Assembly (NCBI GenBank): GCA_902783175.1
Contig: CACZQA010000284.1
Coordinates: 1-6,274 of the forward strand
DNA length: 6,274 nt
Direction of reading: 5' to 3'
Origin: an uncultured Coriobacteriaceae bacterium
Lineage (GTDB): Bacteria > Actinomycetota > Coriobacteriia > Coriobacteriales > QAMH01
The position numbers and the translations under genes are program-made. Below are positions 4,907 to 6,274 of this stretch, piece by piece; position 1 is the first letter of the stretch; each line of letters opens with the position of its first letter. The notes beneath the pieces were generated by a model. That model made no database searches and was not told the origin of the DNA. It saw nothing but the letters and a program-made list of their open reading frames with translations.

Positions 4907-6274
4907 ATGGGCACGATCAAGACCGATGAAGAGATTCGCCGCATGGTGAGCGACTACTACGATTCGCTCGAGGACGGCGAATCGCTGCGCACCAACGCGT
5001 GCGATTGCGCCTCGACTCCTCCCAAATACGTGCTCGACGTTTTGAAGGACATCGATCCCGACATCATCGCGCACTTCTACGGCTGCGGCTCTCCGCTGCC
5101 GCCGGCACTTGAAGGGTGCACGGTACTCGACCTCGGGTGCGGGACGGGCCGCGATGTGTATGTCGCGGCAAAGCTCGTCGGCCCGAACGGGCACGTCATC
5201 GGCGTCGACATGACGCCGAGCCAGCTCGAGTTTGCCCGGAGCCACGAGGCGGCGCAGATTGCCGCGCTCGGGCTCGACGAGAGTAACGTCGAGTTCATCG
5301 AGAGCTACATCGAGGACATGCGCGCAGTTCCCGACGAGAGCGTCGACGTGGTCATGTCCAACTGCGTCGTCAACCTGTCCCCGTTCAAGGAGCAGCTGTT
5401 CAAGGAGATCTTCCGCGTGCTCAAGCCCGGCGGCGAGCTGTACTTTTCCGACATCTTCTCTGACCGGCGCGTGCCGGAGGGCTTCTACGACGACCCGATC
5501 TTGAGAGGGGAGTGCCTCTCGGGTGCGATGTACATCGAGGACTTCCGCCGCATGCTCGCGGCCAACGGCATCAACGCCTTCTTCGACGTCGAGGAAGAGG
5601 AGGTGCACATCGGCGATTTCCAGATCGCGACCAAGCTCGGCTGCATCGGCTTTTCCTCGCACACGGTGCGCGCGGTCAAGTGCGCCGACTTCGAGGACCG
5701 CGAGGAGGACTACCAGCAGACGGCGACGTACCTGGGCACCATCCCCGAGAACAAGCGCTACTTCGACCTGTCGAAGGAGGTGCGTCTCATTAAGGGGCGC
5801 CCCGTGGCGATCAGCGGCAACATGGCGACGTACCTGCAGTCGAGCCGCTACGCGGAGCACTTCCTCGTGACGCCGCGAAAGGACAACATCGGCCTGTTCG
5901 ACTTCGAGCGGGCCAACGAGGCGCTGCGCATCGCGCGGGGCAAGGAGGAAGTCGACCTCGAGTCGCTCGAGCGCTCGTGCGCCAAGCTCGGCATCGAGCC
6001 GTTTGGCGACTTCATCCACGACAAAGAGCTGCTCCGCACCGCGCAGCTGCGCACCATGCAGGTGAACCTCGGGTACCGCTGCAATCTGGCGTGCAACCAC
6101 TGCTTCTTGAATTGCAGCCCCAGCTGTGACGAGACGATGTCGCGCGAGACCATGGAGGCGTGCCTTGCCGCCTTTGAGACCGGCGGCTACGAGGTCATGG
6201 ACATCACGGGCGGGTCTCCCGAGATGAACCCCGACCTCGAGTGGTTCATCCAGCAGAGCGCGAAGACCGCCGAC
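4907..6274 (+). CDS. Fused arsenite S-adenosylmethionine methyltransferase (ArsM-like) + arsenosugar-type radical SAM domain (ArsS-like), partial at right edge
   Basis: One open frame of 456 residues with no stop. Residues 1 to about 325 form an ArsM-type methyltransferase. The SAM-binding motif is VLDLGCGTGRD (73-83) with acidic D101 in GVDMT. The As(III)-binding cysteines of the family have counterparts at C32/C34 (TNACDC), C153 (SNCVVNLS) and C203 (GECLSGA). HFYGCGSP (56-63), KPGGELYFSD (173-182) and the C-terminal ATYLGTIP (273-280) also match ArsM. After a linker (about 326-375) comes the start of an ArsS-like radical SAM domain. MQVNLGYRCN (384-393) leads into the [4Fe-4S] cluster motif C392-x3-C396-x2-C399, and MDITGGSPEMNP (431-442) matches the LTGGAPELNP segment of ArsS. 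ArsM methylates As(III). ArsS adenosylates dimethylarsenite to dimethylarsinoyl-adenosine, toward arsenosugars. Fusing them would couple the two steps. Odd: CHV after the cluster is CFL, and extra cysteines lie at 403 and 407. The ATG at 4907 has AAGGGGG just upstream. Domain calls are firm; arsenic as substrate is inferred from family. Confidence 0.87.
   Translation, partial: MGTIKTDEEIRRMVSDYYDSLEDGESLRTNACDCASTPPKYVLDVLKDIDPDIIAHFYGCGSPLPPALEGCTVLDLGCGTGRDVYVAAKLVGPNGHVIGVDMTPSQLEFARSHEAAQIAALGLDESNVEFIESYIEDMRAVPDESVDVVMSNCVVNLSPFKEQLFKEIFRVLKPGGELYFSDIFSDRRVPEGFYDDPILRGECLSGAMYIEDFRRMLAANGINAFFDVEEEEVHIGDFQIATKLGCIGFSSHTVRAVKCADFEDREEDYQQTATYLGTIPENKRYFDLSKEVRLIKGRPVAISGNMATYLQSSRYAEHFLVTPRKDNIGLFDFERANEALRIARGKEEVDLESLERSCAKLGIEPFGDFIHDKELLRTAQLRTMQVNLGYRCNLACNHCFLNCSPSCDETMSRETMEACLAAFETGGYEVMDITGGSPEMNPDLEWFIQQSAKTAD

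Noticed and set aside
4856..6100. 414-codon minus-strand open frame opposite the ArsM-ArsS gene
   Set aside because: It has no motifs and is antisense to strongly conserved methyltransferase and radical SAM motifs.
4907..6274. Selenocysteine codon in the ArsS-like part (some family members are selenoproteins)
   Set aside because: No in-frame TGA is present in the visible part. The C-terminal region, where one could occur, is outside the window.
1..6274. CRISPR array, insertion sequence, tRNA or rRNA gene
   Set aside because: No regularly spaced repeats, transposase motifs, terminal inverted repeats or tRNA/rRNA signatures were found on either strand.

Overview
The window is a GC-rich bacterial chromosome segment. 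Its genes strongly prefer G or C at the third codon position. Codon use, gene types and the purine-rich Shine-Dalgarno (SD) sites suggest a Coriobacteriia-type actinobacterium (Collinsella/Olsenella-like). That is an inference from style and content, as there is no rRNA or other marker gene here.

Layout. (1) 1-449, minus strand: a PadR-family repressor whose C-terminus runs off the left edge. (2) 450-898: a 449-bp gap between divergent genes. On its minus strand it holds a good sigma70-type promoter, a stable stem and an intrinsic terminator, which together predict an RNA of about 140 nt. This could be a free small RNA or an attenuated padR leader. (3) 899-1777, plus: a NudC-type NAD(H) pyrophosphatase / RNA deNADding Nudix hydrolase. 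(4) 1876-2964, plus: a G3E (CobW/HypB/UreG class) P-loop GTPase, probably a metal- or cofactor-handling protein. (5) 2965-3329: an intergenic region with strong hairpins, then a TTGCGC-17-CATAAT promoter, a singlet glycine riboswitch and a hairpin that can hide the SD site. (6) 3330-4769, plus: an AGCS-family alanine/glycine:cation symporter controlled by that riboswitch, followed by an intrinsic terminator. (7) 4907 to the right edge, plus: a large open gene whose single reading frame joins a full ArsM-type As(III) methyltransferase to the start of an ArsS-type radical SAM enzyme.

How the genes work together. Only nudC and the GTPase gene are close enough (98 nt, no strong terminator between them) to share a transcript. 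The symporter is a self-contained riboswitch-controlled unit, with glycine as the likely signal and a likely substrate. The last gene appears to be its own unit. It may methylate arsenite and then adenosylate the dimethylated product, the first two steps toward arsenosugar-type organoarsenicals, on one polypeptide.

Most noteworthy are the ArsM-ArsS fusion with its altered, cysteine-rich radical SAM motif, the unexplained minus-strand RNA upstream of padR, and the legible OFF-type expression platform of the glycine riboswitch.
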